64,000 nucleotides of DNA from Asterella californica (taxonomy: Eukaryota > Streptophyta > Marchantiopsida > Marchantiales > Aytoniaceae). Position 1 is the stretch's first letter; each line of letters opens with the position of its first letter. The position numbers and the translations under genes are program-made. This document shows, piece after piece, positions 47,017 to 56,395 of this stretch. Under the pieces are notes generated by a model. The model was given only the letters and a program-made list of their open reading frames with translations. It did no database searches and was not told the DNA's origin. The stretch covers positions 4,216,001 through 4,280,000 of the forward strand of contig JAYKYS010000005.1 of the NCBI GenBank assembly GCA_036924285.1. The letters run 5' to 3'.

Positions 47017-47383
47017 GGGGTGTCAAAGTTTAGAAGAAAGATTCTTCAACGGCTGAGAGGTAACTGGACGTAAAATTATCACCGGTAAGTTTGTATATAA
47101 CTACGGCTCATTCTAGATCGCGTCTGAGATTGAACATCAAAATTTTACCATTGACTATTTTTTCGTTTCTACACTCAAGATAAATACTCAGAGTAGCAGA
47201 AAATCCATTGCAAAAAGAATCAGAAGAAACCAATGAATAGCCGTTAAGAAAACGCCCGCGGCGTTTTCTTGCGAGTACCTCCCTGAGGTACCCGCAGGAA
47301 ACACTGGCCTCAGTGTTGCCGAATCCGTAACTCACGCCCGCGGCTCCCGAATATTTCAGAGATTCTTTAACTTTGACACCCCC
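47017..47383. mobile_element. MITE of the GTGTCAAAG-end family (0.37 kb, complete)
   Basis: The left end is GGGGTGTCAAAGTTTAGAAG; the right end, reversed, is GGGGGTGTCAAAGTTAAAGA. TATTA is present directly on each side. The interior has a GC-rich foldback with GCGAGTACCTCCCTGAGGTACCCGC (about 47,270-47,294) between two CGCCCGCGGC blocks. It is the cleanest copy of the family here. Confidence 0.85.
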
Positions 47384-49916
47384 TATTACCAGCCCAGATT
47401 GTCCATCGTTTCAGTTTCCCGAATAGGGTTGGATGTGTGATGTATAGTTCTTTTCATTTTCAGAGGAGATTTTGGATAGATTATTTCCAGTTACATATGT
47501 GCAATTTTGGACGCAGCACTTCTATTCGACTCAATGTCTCAAAACTGCGGTTAAATATCTCAACAACTGTAATCACAGCGTGAGAAAATTTTCAAAAATA
47601 TTTGATAATGCATACACTGCAAGAGACTGGAAGACCCCAAAACTATAACTAAAATGATGGAAACTACACCAAATGCAATTTGAAAACTACAAATGCAGAT
47701 CAGCTCTCAGAATATCTCTGCTTTGAGCTATTTGATGATTTATCTGCAAAAGAACTGCGCCGAAACGGTTCTTTTGGTCAGTCTTGTAAAAGTTAAATAA
47801 GAATAAATTAAATTTAAAAATTATGCATTTCCGACATATATTCTGGGATTCCAGTTGTAAGTGTGAAAAAATAATAAAGCCTGGCTCCCTTCGTCACTGT
47901 AGTACGTGGTACTTGAAATGGACTGTGATGTAATACAGGATCATGCTTCCCAGTACAGTACTGTAGTCAATAATAATTAGGTGCGAATCACTGCTCCAAA
48001 GGACTCGATGCCCGAAGACAGAGAACTAAATACTTGGCCGGGATAATATTTATAATACTGAAGAAATGAACTTAAATGCAATTCCATTTAGGTACAATAT
48101 ATATATGTTGCTAACCGACAAGACTGTAGAGATTGTTATTAACTCTTTTATGGTAATTAATAATTACCTTCAGCATCATCATCATCATCATTGTGTTGCA
48201 ATTGTGTCGCAGCCAGCATCCATCGCGATGGCGCATTGCATCATCATCATCGTTTTGCTGGAGCCATAATGATTCGAAATGATGTGATCATATGAAAGTC
48301 TTCTGACATGTGAATTCTCAAACAAACTCCATTGACTTTGACGTAAGCAAGTGGCCGCGGTTGGGCTCGGCCGGTGCTCGGCCGGTGCTCGGGGCAAACC
48401 GGCGTTCGTCGTAATCTCAACGCGCTGGAATTGTCAAAACTCAGGGTGCACTCACATCGCGAAATTATGCTTACGTTTTACGTTTTACGGAGATCTACGG
48501 AGGGTTCCGTAACCGAAAATGTCCGGAGAAAGACTGTCCGTTCTCCGGAGAACTCACATTCTCTCCGCATAAAATACCGAGAAACTTCTACGGACGCTAT
48601 AGTGGAGTTATCAACGACGGTTCATATTCCGGTGTCTAGGTAATGTATTACTTAAAGATCCGGTGATAGTAAATATCAATGATCGAAAACAATCTCATCG
48701 TAAGGCTATAATTCGAACACTAAACCATCGAAGCAAGCAAGTTCAGCAAGCAGTCTCGACAATCATCGAAATGCTTGACCCGTCCTCACTCGCAACTGCG
48801 AACTGTAGCAAGCTGGTGGCCGATGACGATTGAGGTGGTGGTGACTTATGCTCGGTTGTTACTAGGGGTTGCCAGCCAGCCTTCGAGTTCTCTCTGCACT
48901 CACTCATCCGCTTGAGGGGGTTCTCTAAGAATCACCTGCACCGGAGTGCAATAATCAGCTCTCCGACCAAAGATAATATAATCTCTTAATCCCCATGGGA
49001 AATTTAACAGACATGTCATGACTGTTAGTACAGCATTGTTGTGTTTTGCAAGAGCCAAAGCATCATCCAAGAGACGCAATAGATCGCATTCGTTGACAGA
49101 GCGATCGAATGGAGCTATGATCGTCTTAAATTGTTTTGCGTAACACCACTGTTTTCTGCCAATGCAGTGATGTGCACTCCCAGAGTTATTGCTCTCTACG
49201 GTTTCCAAGTTACAGCTACAGTTTCGTTGGTCGCGTCCACGAACAAACGGATTCCTTTGATGAAACAGTTCTTGTCAACCACGTCATTGATGTGCTCGTA
49301 AATGAGCCTGAACACCCCCTGCTTCCAACGATTCTCCATCACGTATATCTCTTGCAACCACCACACCACGCCGTTTCTCCAATCACTCCATTCGAAAACA
49401 GTCTACAAGCACCCAGCGGCCAATTTCATCTCTGTCCGTGTCAAGAAGTCGAAATATTCAAGCGCATACAGAGCACCTTGGTGCAGGTGCAAGTAGTATC
49501 TTCATAGTAATTACAACGTGAACAGAGGAAGTAACTGTTAAAACACGATAAGACTTTCACCAACACGCTCACGCTCAAGCTCACGCTCACGCCGGTCATC
49601 TCTTGAAGCATCCTGACTTATTATATCCGGTGTATAACAACATTCTAACCGACGTAAGCCGGTAATCTAAAAAACTTCGGAAGGAATCATTATTCTCCGG
49701 AACCCTCCGTAATCCGGAAAACCTTCACGATGTGTGTGCACCCTCAGATTTCAACTTGTGTTCAGTCATTTAATAAAGGTAAAAACAAGGAGTTACTCTT
49801 GCAATGGAACTGCAAGTTATTCGTTAGCGATTTGTCCGCAGTCAACTCAATTCTTTTTCTCGTTTCACATCTTCTTTATAGTAGTCGGCATCCGTTTACA
49901 GCAGAGATCTATTAGG
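47384..49916. other. Intergenic, microsatellites, no gene supported
   Basis: CAT/ATC repeats lie at about 48,171-48,193 and 48,238-48,252, and a GGCCGGTGCTC duplication near 48,370. Frames on both strands at 48,900-49,507 overlap and neither has a recognised domain. A CTCAAGCTCACGCTCACGC run lies near 49,565. Confidence 0.5.
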
Positions 49917-49990
49917 GGGTCAAAGTTAAAAAAATATATTCTCTTATGGACAAGAGAATATTTGTCATAACTCGAGTCCGGTCATTCAGT
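49917..49990. mobile_element. Isolated left end of the GTGTCAAAG-end family
   Basis: CTATTAG is followed by GGGGTCAAAGTTAAAAAA and TATTCTC, then ATGGACAAGAGAATATTTGTC. The matching right end was not found, either downstream or in the inverted segment. It lies about 220 bases upstream of the interrupted gene at 50,207. Confidence 0.5.
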
Positions 49991-50206
49991 AGAGCCGCCA
50001 ACGTCCAACATTGACAAGTACCCACGTCCTATGATCGCGAGTAATTAATGAGGCCGTGGTTCACTAACAGTACTTGTCATTTAAATAAGTGTAAAACTAA
50101 TTTGATTTTCCACGTAGTAAGAACTCCAGCATTGAAGGTGTGTGAAGAACTTCAGCATTGAAAGTGCATGAAGTAGTGGCAGTAGTGGAAGGATTCACGC
50201 TCAAAG

Positions 50207-50619
50207 ATGAGTGATACATGTGAGAGGAAGAGCGGTAACTCAGAAAAGTTGAAATCGCATACAAACAGTTGCGAGAGTTGTGAGAAGATCAAATCAGAAA
50301 TATCCATTAGAGGAGAATCAGAGAGTGATATGGCTCCGATAGACTCTTTGAAGAGAACTCGTATTCGTCTAAATGGTGACGATTACGAGAAGATTGTTGC
50401 ATATATTGAGGACAAGGAGAATTTCGCATCACTTCATGGAGTGGATCGGAAAACAAAAGTAGGTGCAGGCAAGTGTTTGAGTAAAGCAATAGCTTTTGGA
50501 ATTATGGTAGCACAGGTTTTAGGAAAGAATGAGTTTCCTGTTGTTACAGGCGTAGAACTGAAGAAACCGTTTGAGAGATATGTAGATATGTACAAAAAAG
50601 CTAAAGAGATTCAAGACGG
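50207..50619 (+). pseudogene. 5' part of a gene split by the LTR retrotransposon
   Basis: ATG at 50,207 opens a frame of about 137 codons up to the LTR; the last codons before the natural stop belong to the LTR. The N-terminus is rich in Ser, Lys and Glu. The rest looks like a folded domain (LNGDDYEKIVAYIEDKENF, then FERYVDMYKKAKEI). The reading frame continues without a break on the minus strand from 59,684 once the LTR element and one ACGG duplication are set aside. The combined pattern (TGxGLTEDE, LTLEEKL, CPHYFRMNAVFG) reminds me of uncharacterised, repeat-associated SANT/trihelix-like proteins common in fungi and oomycetes; this is recalled resemblance, not a search result. An alternative is a transposon accessory gene, since a MITE end lies just upstream. 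It is broken as it stands. Confidence 0.6.
50616..50619 (+). repeat. LTR element target duplication, left copy (ACGG)
   Basis: ACGG directly precedes the TGTCGTGTC end of the LTR. Its partner is CCGT at 59,685-59,688, reversed because that side has been inverted. Confidence 0.65.
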
Positions 50620-52485
50620 TGTCGTGTCGGATATTGCGTGAAGGGTGTCCAGGAAAACGCGAGGTTCCTGGCTGTGGAGATGTTGTGTGCTGAAATAGAG
50701 ACAAGACAAAGAAAAACAACCACGAAAACGAACGCTGCGATATATGCCAACTCCAAATGTATGTACACTGCCGCTTCTTTCTCCTAAGAGCATAGAACTG
50801 AAAAACAGACCAGTGCGGTCTGTAACCTCCTTCAAAAGCCCCTAAAAACAACCCTTGAATCACAACCCTGACCCAAAACCACCGAAGCGTAGCTCAAAGC
50901 AAGAGAAACTTCTCTTTGTTAACAAACAGAGCCACAGCAGTATCACGCGATCCAAACCCAAGTCCAAACCACATCCATGTATAAGCTCTTAGCTAAAGCT
51001 AGCTATCACAAGTTGTATACAGCCAACCAGAACTCTAACGAACTCAAAAGAGCAAAACCCGTAGCGAAGAAATCGGAAAAAGGCTATCTGTGGACTTCCT
51101 CTTTTCGCTGGACGGACTTCAGATGTCGATAGGGTCTCCTCCGCTGACTCCGTTAACCCAAGAGACCTTCAGATTTGACTCTCAACAGCTGAGATATCGC
51201 CGATTTTCGATCGCAGATGATCAAACCTTCAAAAACTCCTCCCTACGGCTTAAAACCGCACACACCGCACAAACGGATCGTCTAAACTGATATCTGTCTT
51301 CTCTGGCAGATAGATCTAGCTATCACGAACCCAACGAGACTCTAAACAAGTCGTTTGGAGTTCCTTTTGCAAAATCAGTCGAGAAATTTGATCGCAGGTT
51401 GCAAAAAACTGACGTAAATCGGCTCCCTGGGGCTCAAACTCACTCACCACACCGAAACCAACAATCCAATTAACGTATTGTCTTCTCCTATGAGTAGATG
51501 AAGACTCCCTGATTGCATAAGCATCAAGAACGAAGAGCTTGACTCACCGATCGCGAAGAACAACCCAATCTCAAGTCGCAGGCGAACAAAAATCTGACGT
51601 AAGCGCTTCCTTGCGAGCGAATTTCACTCAAAACTCCCAAACCGCCCGATGAAACTTCGTATCGTCTTCAGTTTCCTGAAGAACTCGGTGTTTTGATCCC
51701 GATGGATCCAAGGACAGCAAGTTTGGACTCCGGAACGGCCCGAACGGTCCAACTCTCCTTCACAGATAACTGAAAACTTCAAATCTGCTTCTGCGTCTCA
51801 ATTTCTCTCAGAACACAACCCCCGATCCGTCTCTTCAAGAACCGTCTTAACCCACACATAGCTTGCACAGATCTGAACCCAACGACGTCTTGCGCGTTTG
51901 CAATGGACCTCCAAATCTCCCGAACCGGCCGTTAACATGTCGCAGATGCAAGCTAGCTCCTTAAAGAGCCCCCTTGTATCAGTCTCTGTACGTACGAAGT
52001 TCTCTCAATAATAAATGAAGCAGACCCCTTGCATCTTTGATATAACGCTTGAAGCCTCAAATACCCAATCAGCAAGTAAACTAGGGCCTAGCTTGATTTT
52101 GTCTTTTTTCGAATCACATAACTTCTTCACTAGATGTCCAAACGGAGTAAACAAGATGCCCATGGAAAGCTGACAACGAGCTCTACCCATCTATGCGATG
52201 AAAGTGAAGATTCGAAGTTGCGCCAAAAATTCGTAAGCTGGGGCCTAGCTTGTTTTCTCCATCTTTCGAGTCTTGTAACTTCTCCAATAGGCGTCCAAAC
52301 GAAGTAGACAAAGTGCTTATGGAGTGCTGACAAGAAGCTTTATCCACTGATGCGATGAAAGTGGAGATCCAAAATTGTGCCAAAAAACTCGTAAGCTGGG
52401 GCCTAGCTTGTCTTCTCATGAGTGTCTTTGGAACGACAAGCATCGAAGTTTGAATTTCAGGTAGGAACTGGTCCATGACACGACA
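50620..52485 (-). mobile_element. 3' LTR of a gag-only retrotransposon (complete, 1.87 kb)
   Basis: The ends are TGTCGTGTC (50,620) and GACACGACA (52,485), the short inverted TG...CA ends of an LTR. Bases 50,620-51,350 recur as a direct repeat at 54,895-55,624, and 51,358-52,485 recur inverted at 59,689-60,815. On the minus strand, the bases just before the LTR are purine-rich (TTTAGAGGGATGGA), as a polypurine tract should be. Short frames inside it (for example 52,005-52,190) are kept in both copies only because the LTR itself is duplicated. Confidence 0.88.
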
Positions 52486-53126
52486 TCCATCCCTCTAAAC
52501 TTGTGCACCCTCTAGTATGCACCAGAGATACCAACCAAGGAGTGGACTGGCACGCACACTCGTTCTCATCTTGTCATCCTCCTTCTCATCTCAGTCAACA
52601 TCATCCTCAAGGTTGCAACCCGATCGTCATCTTGAAGTTGCTACCCTGCCATGATCCTCCCTAGATCCATGCTCATCGAATTTCATCTTCAACCTCCCAT
52701 CTAATCACCCCCTCTAAATATCTACATCTTGAAGACATAGAACCAATGAACCATCATATGATAGAAATGTCTTCCATCCGTCTTGTAGAACCTCACAGTC
52801 GAGGTTTGTGATCCAAGTGTCGTAGTAGACATTTCCTATCCTGCCAATCATCACCCGTATCCTGACTGTAACCCTCAACCTCAAGCATGTACATGTCATT
52901 GTACGTATCCAACTCTTCTTTTTTATTTTTCTGAAAAAAAGAACCACACTGCTGCAACCAAAATCTTCAACCCCAACCATCATGTCCCGCTGTACAATGA
53001 TATCCTCCTCAACCATCATCCTCCCTGATCTCTTCTTCTGAAAACCCTCACAACCTCCCAAGCATCATTCTTTCAACCCAAATCACCTTCAACAATGGCT
53101 TCTCTCCTATAAGCCATCCTTACCCA

Positions 53127-53669
53127 TCATCCTATACCCGTAGCCTCGAAAGCATCCATCCACTCTCCTTCGCCCTCAACATGTCTATCCTTGATGATGC
53201 CAATGGTGGCATCATGGACTTCTCTTGTAGCTGCACCCAAGACCTCCCGTGAAATGAACCCAAATTTTGCATCTCGAATGCACACCTCCCAACCTCCCTT
53301 CACATCCATCGTCATCATCTCTGCATCTAGTTGTTGTTTGTATGCAACCAGATCACCCACGTTTATTGTATGCATCCCAACCATCTCCTCCAGTTGTGAA
53401 GGATCGTCCTCCATTGCCAGTCCATGAAGAATAGTTTCTTGTTGAACCTTATCCTTCCTAGCTTGCTTCTCCGAAGAAATCTCTTCTTGTCCTTTCTTCT
53501 CGCTCTGCATTGTGGATGCAGTATCCAACTTGAGCTCGCTTAGATCCTCGTATTCATCCAAATCATCCATATGGAGATCATGCTCAATCTCCTCCATCCT
53601 AGCACCATAACTTGTAGCTTCGATAGCTACAACTGCATGTGCCGCAAAGTAATCATCCACAAACTTCAT
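53127..53669 (-). CDS. Downstream gag-region frame, acidic, function unknown
   Basis: The frame has 180 codons, starting at an ATG 67 bases past the end of the zinc-knuckle frame. It has an acidic middle (DLHMDDLDEYEDLSELKLD), a Lys/Glu/Gln segment and a more structured end (GGWEVCIRDAKFGFISREVLGAATREV). It could be the C-terminal part of Gag separated by frameshifts, or a remnant of the region leading to a protease; no DTG/DSG active-site motif was seen. Confidence 0.5.
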   Translation of the reverse strand: MKFVDDYFAAHAVVAIEATSYGARMEEIEHDLHMDDLDEYEDLSELKLDTASTMQSEKKGQEEISSEKQARKDKVQQETILHGLAMEDDPSQLEEMVGMHTINVGDLVAYKQQLDAEMMTMDVKGGWEVCIRDAKFGFISREVLGAATREVHDATIGIIKDRHVEGEGEWMDAFEATGIG

Positions 53670-53735
53670 CTCTCCTTTACCAACGTTGGCTTGAAAGAGA
53701 GTACCCGTACTTCTGAACCGAACATCTCCATCCTC

Positions 53736-54737
53736 TCAAGAAATAACCTCTCGTTGCAAAGACTCTGCAAAGTCGATGCAATCGTCATGCTGATGGTCAG
53801 TATCATCACACCACAGGCAGTGATGTACCCAAGCTGGTTTGGATACAAGTTCCATCTTGGTCGACGATCTCTTATCCTCCAACCTAGTAACCTTAGCTTG
53901 CAGATCTTGCATCTTTTGCTGTAGATCTTCGATGGTTGGATCCTTCTCTTCTACCACCACAACAGAAAGTTGAACCTCAGATACTACCCAAACTGGTGTG
54001 ATAGTCAACGATACATGTGTCAACTTTGTAGTCTTTTCCCTTGTCTGTCTCCGGACAAGAAGCTCAACAGCTTCATACACAACCTCCCAATTTGTTGTCA
54101 ACCCTTCTTCTTCCTCTCCATCCTCCAGAAGTAGCTCCAACTGTTCCTGCCATGGTTCATCTGCAGCTTGAAGAAACAACTCCATCTTGTAGGTCTCCAA
54201 GGTTAGCTTCTCCACCCGAGATAGTTGAGAGAATTGTCTCTCAAACTCCTCTAACAGCTCTGTAGGCTGTAAATCCTTGTTGTGTCGGTTGATCCATTCC
54301 AAAAACGATTTTTTGATTACTCGATCTGAGTTCTCCAAGAAATACTCCTCCATCAGCGCATGTGAAAATGTATCCCAATTCCTCCCAAAATGCTTTGCTA
54401 GATCTTTCACATGCTCCCTTATCTCAGGCACAGCAGCGAGTTCGAATGTCTCGATCATCTCCTTCTCCGATATCTGATCCAAATCCATCTCCGTCTTGTA
54501 ACATCTCAAGTAGTTTGAGATGTCTCTCCCATCAAATAGATCGAGCTTGTCGATCACCCTTCGAAGCGTCTTCGTCCCCAACGCCTCCTTTTGTTGGTTC
54601 CCTTGCTCTTGTCGCAAAAACAAAGTAAAGGCTTGAAACAAACGTGCAGTTGCTGCATCCAACTGCACCCCTGGTATCCCCTCTGATCCGTCCACCCTTC
54701 CATAGTCATGGCTCGTCCCATCCTCCCATCCTCTCAT
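53736..54737 (-). CDS. Gag-like protein with CCHC zinc knuckle
   Basis: The frame has 333 codons. After an acidic, Gln-rich start comes a helical retrotransposon-gag-like region (roughly residues 60-215: DKLDLFDGRDISNYLRCYK, HFGRNWDTFSHALMEEYF, LEEFERQFSQLSRVE), similar in layout to plant Ty3/Gypsy Gag. A short coiled coil follows (about 265-290, IEDLQQKMQDLQAKVTRLED), then a zinc knuckle C307-x2-C310-x4-H315-x4-C320. In the family Gag packages element RNA into virus-like particles. The frame stops soon after the knuckle; a shifted frame runs on for about 30 codons and then a third begins at 53,669, suggesting one or two frame-shifting lesions. Confidence 0.8.
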   Translation of the reverse strand: MRGWEDGTSHDYGRVDGSEGIPGVQLDAATARLFQAFTLFLRQEQGNQQKEALGTKTLRRVIDKLDLFDGRDISNYLRCYKTEMDLDQISEKEMIETFELAAVPEIREHVKDLAKHFGRNWDTFSHALMEEYFLENSDRVIKKSFLEWINRHNKDLQPTELLEEFERQFSQLSRVEKLTLETYKMELFLQAADEPWQEQLELLLEDGEEEEGLTTNWEVVYEAVELLVRRQTREKTTKLTHVSLTITPVWVVSEVQLSVVVVEEKDPTIEDLQQKMQDLQAKVTRLEDKRSSTKMELVSKPAWVHHCLWCDDTDHQHDDCIDFAESLQREVIS

Positions 54738-54894
54738 GATCCCAACCTTCTACATATCCATCATCTTAGGTCCACAACATCCTCCAGAACAACCATATCC
54801 ATCTTCATCCTCGTTCATGATTGTTGATCTCCTCTTCCAAGTTCTAACACACAAATATCTCCACCCCGGACCTTCACGTCGAGTTCATCACTGA

Positions 54895-55624
54895 TGTCGT
54901 GTCGGATATTGCATGAAGGATGTCCAGGAAAACGCGAGGTTCCTGGATGTGGAGATGTTGTGTGCTGAAACAAAGACAAGACAGAGAAAAACAACCACGA
55001 AAACGAACGCTGCGATATATACCAACTCCAAATGTATGTACACTGCCGCTTCTTTCTCCTAAGAGCATAGAACTGAAAAACAGACCAGAGCGGTCTGTAA
55101 CCTCCTTCAAAAGCCCCTAAAAACAACCCTTGAATCACAACTCTGACCCAAAACCACCGAAGCGTAGCTCAAAGCAAGAGAAACTTCCCTTTGCTAACAA
55201 ACAGAGCCACAGCAGTATCAGCGATCCAAACCCAAGTCCAAACCACATCCATGTATAAGCTCTTAGCTAAAGCTAGCTATCACAAGTTGTATACAGCCAA
55301 CCAGAACTCTAACGAACTCAAAAGAGCAAAACCCGTAGCGAAGAAACTGAAAAAGACCTATCTGTGGACTTCCTCCTTTCGCAGGATGGACTTCAGATGT
55401 CGATAGGGTCTCCTCCGCTGACTCCATTAACCCAAGAAACTTTCAGATCCGACTCCCAACAGCTGAGATATCGCCGATATTCGGTCGCAAGTGACCGAAC
55501 CTTCAAAAACTCCTCCCTACGGCTTAAAACTGCACACACCGCACAAGCAGATCGTCTAAACTGATATCCATCTTCTTTGGCAGATAGATCTAGCTATCAC
55601 GAACCCAACGAGACTCCAAACAAG
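54895..55624 (-). mobile_element. 5' LTR, proximal piece (broken by inversion)
   Basis: A direct repeat of 50,620-51,350 with scattered differences (TGTCGTGTCGGATATTGC at the edge). Similarity stops abruptly at ACAAGT (55,624), where the complete LTR goes on CGTTTGGAGTTCC. The missing remainder is at 59,689-60,815 in the opposite direction. Confidence 0.85.
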
Positions 55625-56132
55625 TGAAACTGATCGCCATTGATGTTCATAAATCGTTTATCAGCAAAATCACCTACGTTGAATCGAAGCAATTTCTTGA
55701 AGTCAGCCTCGGCTTGTGATGCATCAATCAAACATACCTCAAAATGCCACTCCTTGTGTGTCCCGTTGGAAGTACACTGCAAATGTGACTTACGTCAATC
55801 TTTCGCTTCGTCTTCTCGCTATGGATAATGTCCTCTCCACACTTGCACCTATCAACTATTACCAACCCGTTCGAATTCGGATGCAGCACGGCAATGTAAC
55901 CCTCGATCCAATATGCATCAAGCACATCTTGAGATATGGCGATCTCGAACTGCCTTAGTGTGTGTATCCCGTCCTCGATCTTGTCAGCTGTCCCGCTCTT
56001 AGACAATTTTGTGCCAAAATGTACTTCCATGTAGAATATCACCATCCGTGAGACACATCGGACATCTAACGCATCCTCAAGAACCGCACTGAGTGCGATT
56101 CTCACTGATCGCATTGAAGTGACTATGCTCAA
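55597..56132 (-). pseudogene. Unrecognised gene fragment at the inversion edge
   Basis: Two minus-strand frames overlap in sequence but not in phase. One (to about 55,728) reads HFGTKLSKSGTADKIEDGIH, FEIAISQDVLDAYWIEGYIAV and VIVDRCKCGEDI. The other reads LIDASQAEADFKKLLRFNVG, ending at the breakpoint (55,625); the bases beyond it are LTR. A possible donor GTAAGTC (near 55,793) and acceptor TTGCAG (near 55,781) are too close for a normal intron, so a frameshift is more likely. The sequence looks like real coding DNA but I do not know the family. Its continuation should be at 60,816 onward. Confidence 0.4.
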
Positions 56133-56395
56133 TGCGCTTTAGGGTCGCGCTGAGCGATGCGAATCGCACTAGTTTGTTGCAGACCGCACTGAGCGATATT
56201 TGCAGGTCGCATTGAGCGATAATAAAGTTGAAATGAACCGCACTGAGCGATGATAATGTTGAAACGAACCGCACTAAGTGATAATAATGTTGAAAAGAAC
56301 CGCACTGAGCTTGATCGGCCGCACTAAACCGAGCTCGATCGACCGTATTGAGCTCGATCGGCCACACTGAACCGAGCTCGATCGATCGCACTACG
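56081..56395 (+). repeat. Degenerate tandem array of CCGCACTGAG-type units
   Basis: CGCACTGAGCG or close variants recur about ten times. The first part has 30-35-base units with GATAATGTTGAAA spacers; the second has units with GAGCTCGATCG(A/G)CC. It looks like two arrays grown from one motif. Confidence 0.75.

Larger units (their letters stand above)
52486..54894 (-). mobile_element. Internal region of the gag-only LTR retrotransposon
   Basis: This 2.4-kb region between the LTRs holds gag-like frames but no protease, reverse transcriptase, RNase H or integrase motif, so it fits a TR-GAG-type non-autonomous element. Bases 52,486-53,126, after the last frame, have no recognised content. The expected primer-binding site next to the 5' LTR (minus strand from 54,894, TCAGTGATGAACTCG) does not begin with TGG, so its tRNA primer could not be named. 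Confidence 0.8.

Noticed and set aside
48171..48255. CAT/ATC repeats as possible regulatory array
   Set aside because: Ordinary microsatellite; no unit structure beyond the triplet.
49136..49507. 123-codon frame as a gene
   Set aside because: An opposing frame overlaps it at 48,900-49,208 and neither shows a domain or splice pattern.
52005..52476. Frames conserved between 52 kb and 60 kb as a protein gene
   Set aside because: They lie wholly inside the duplicated LTR, so conservation follows from the LTR and not from coding.
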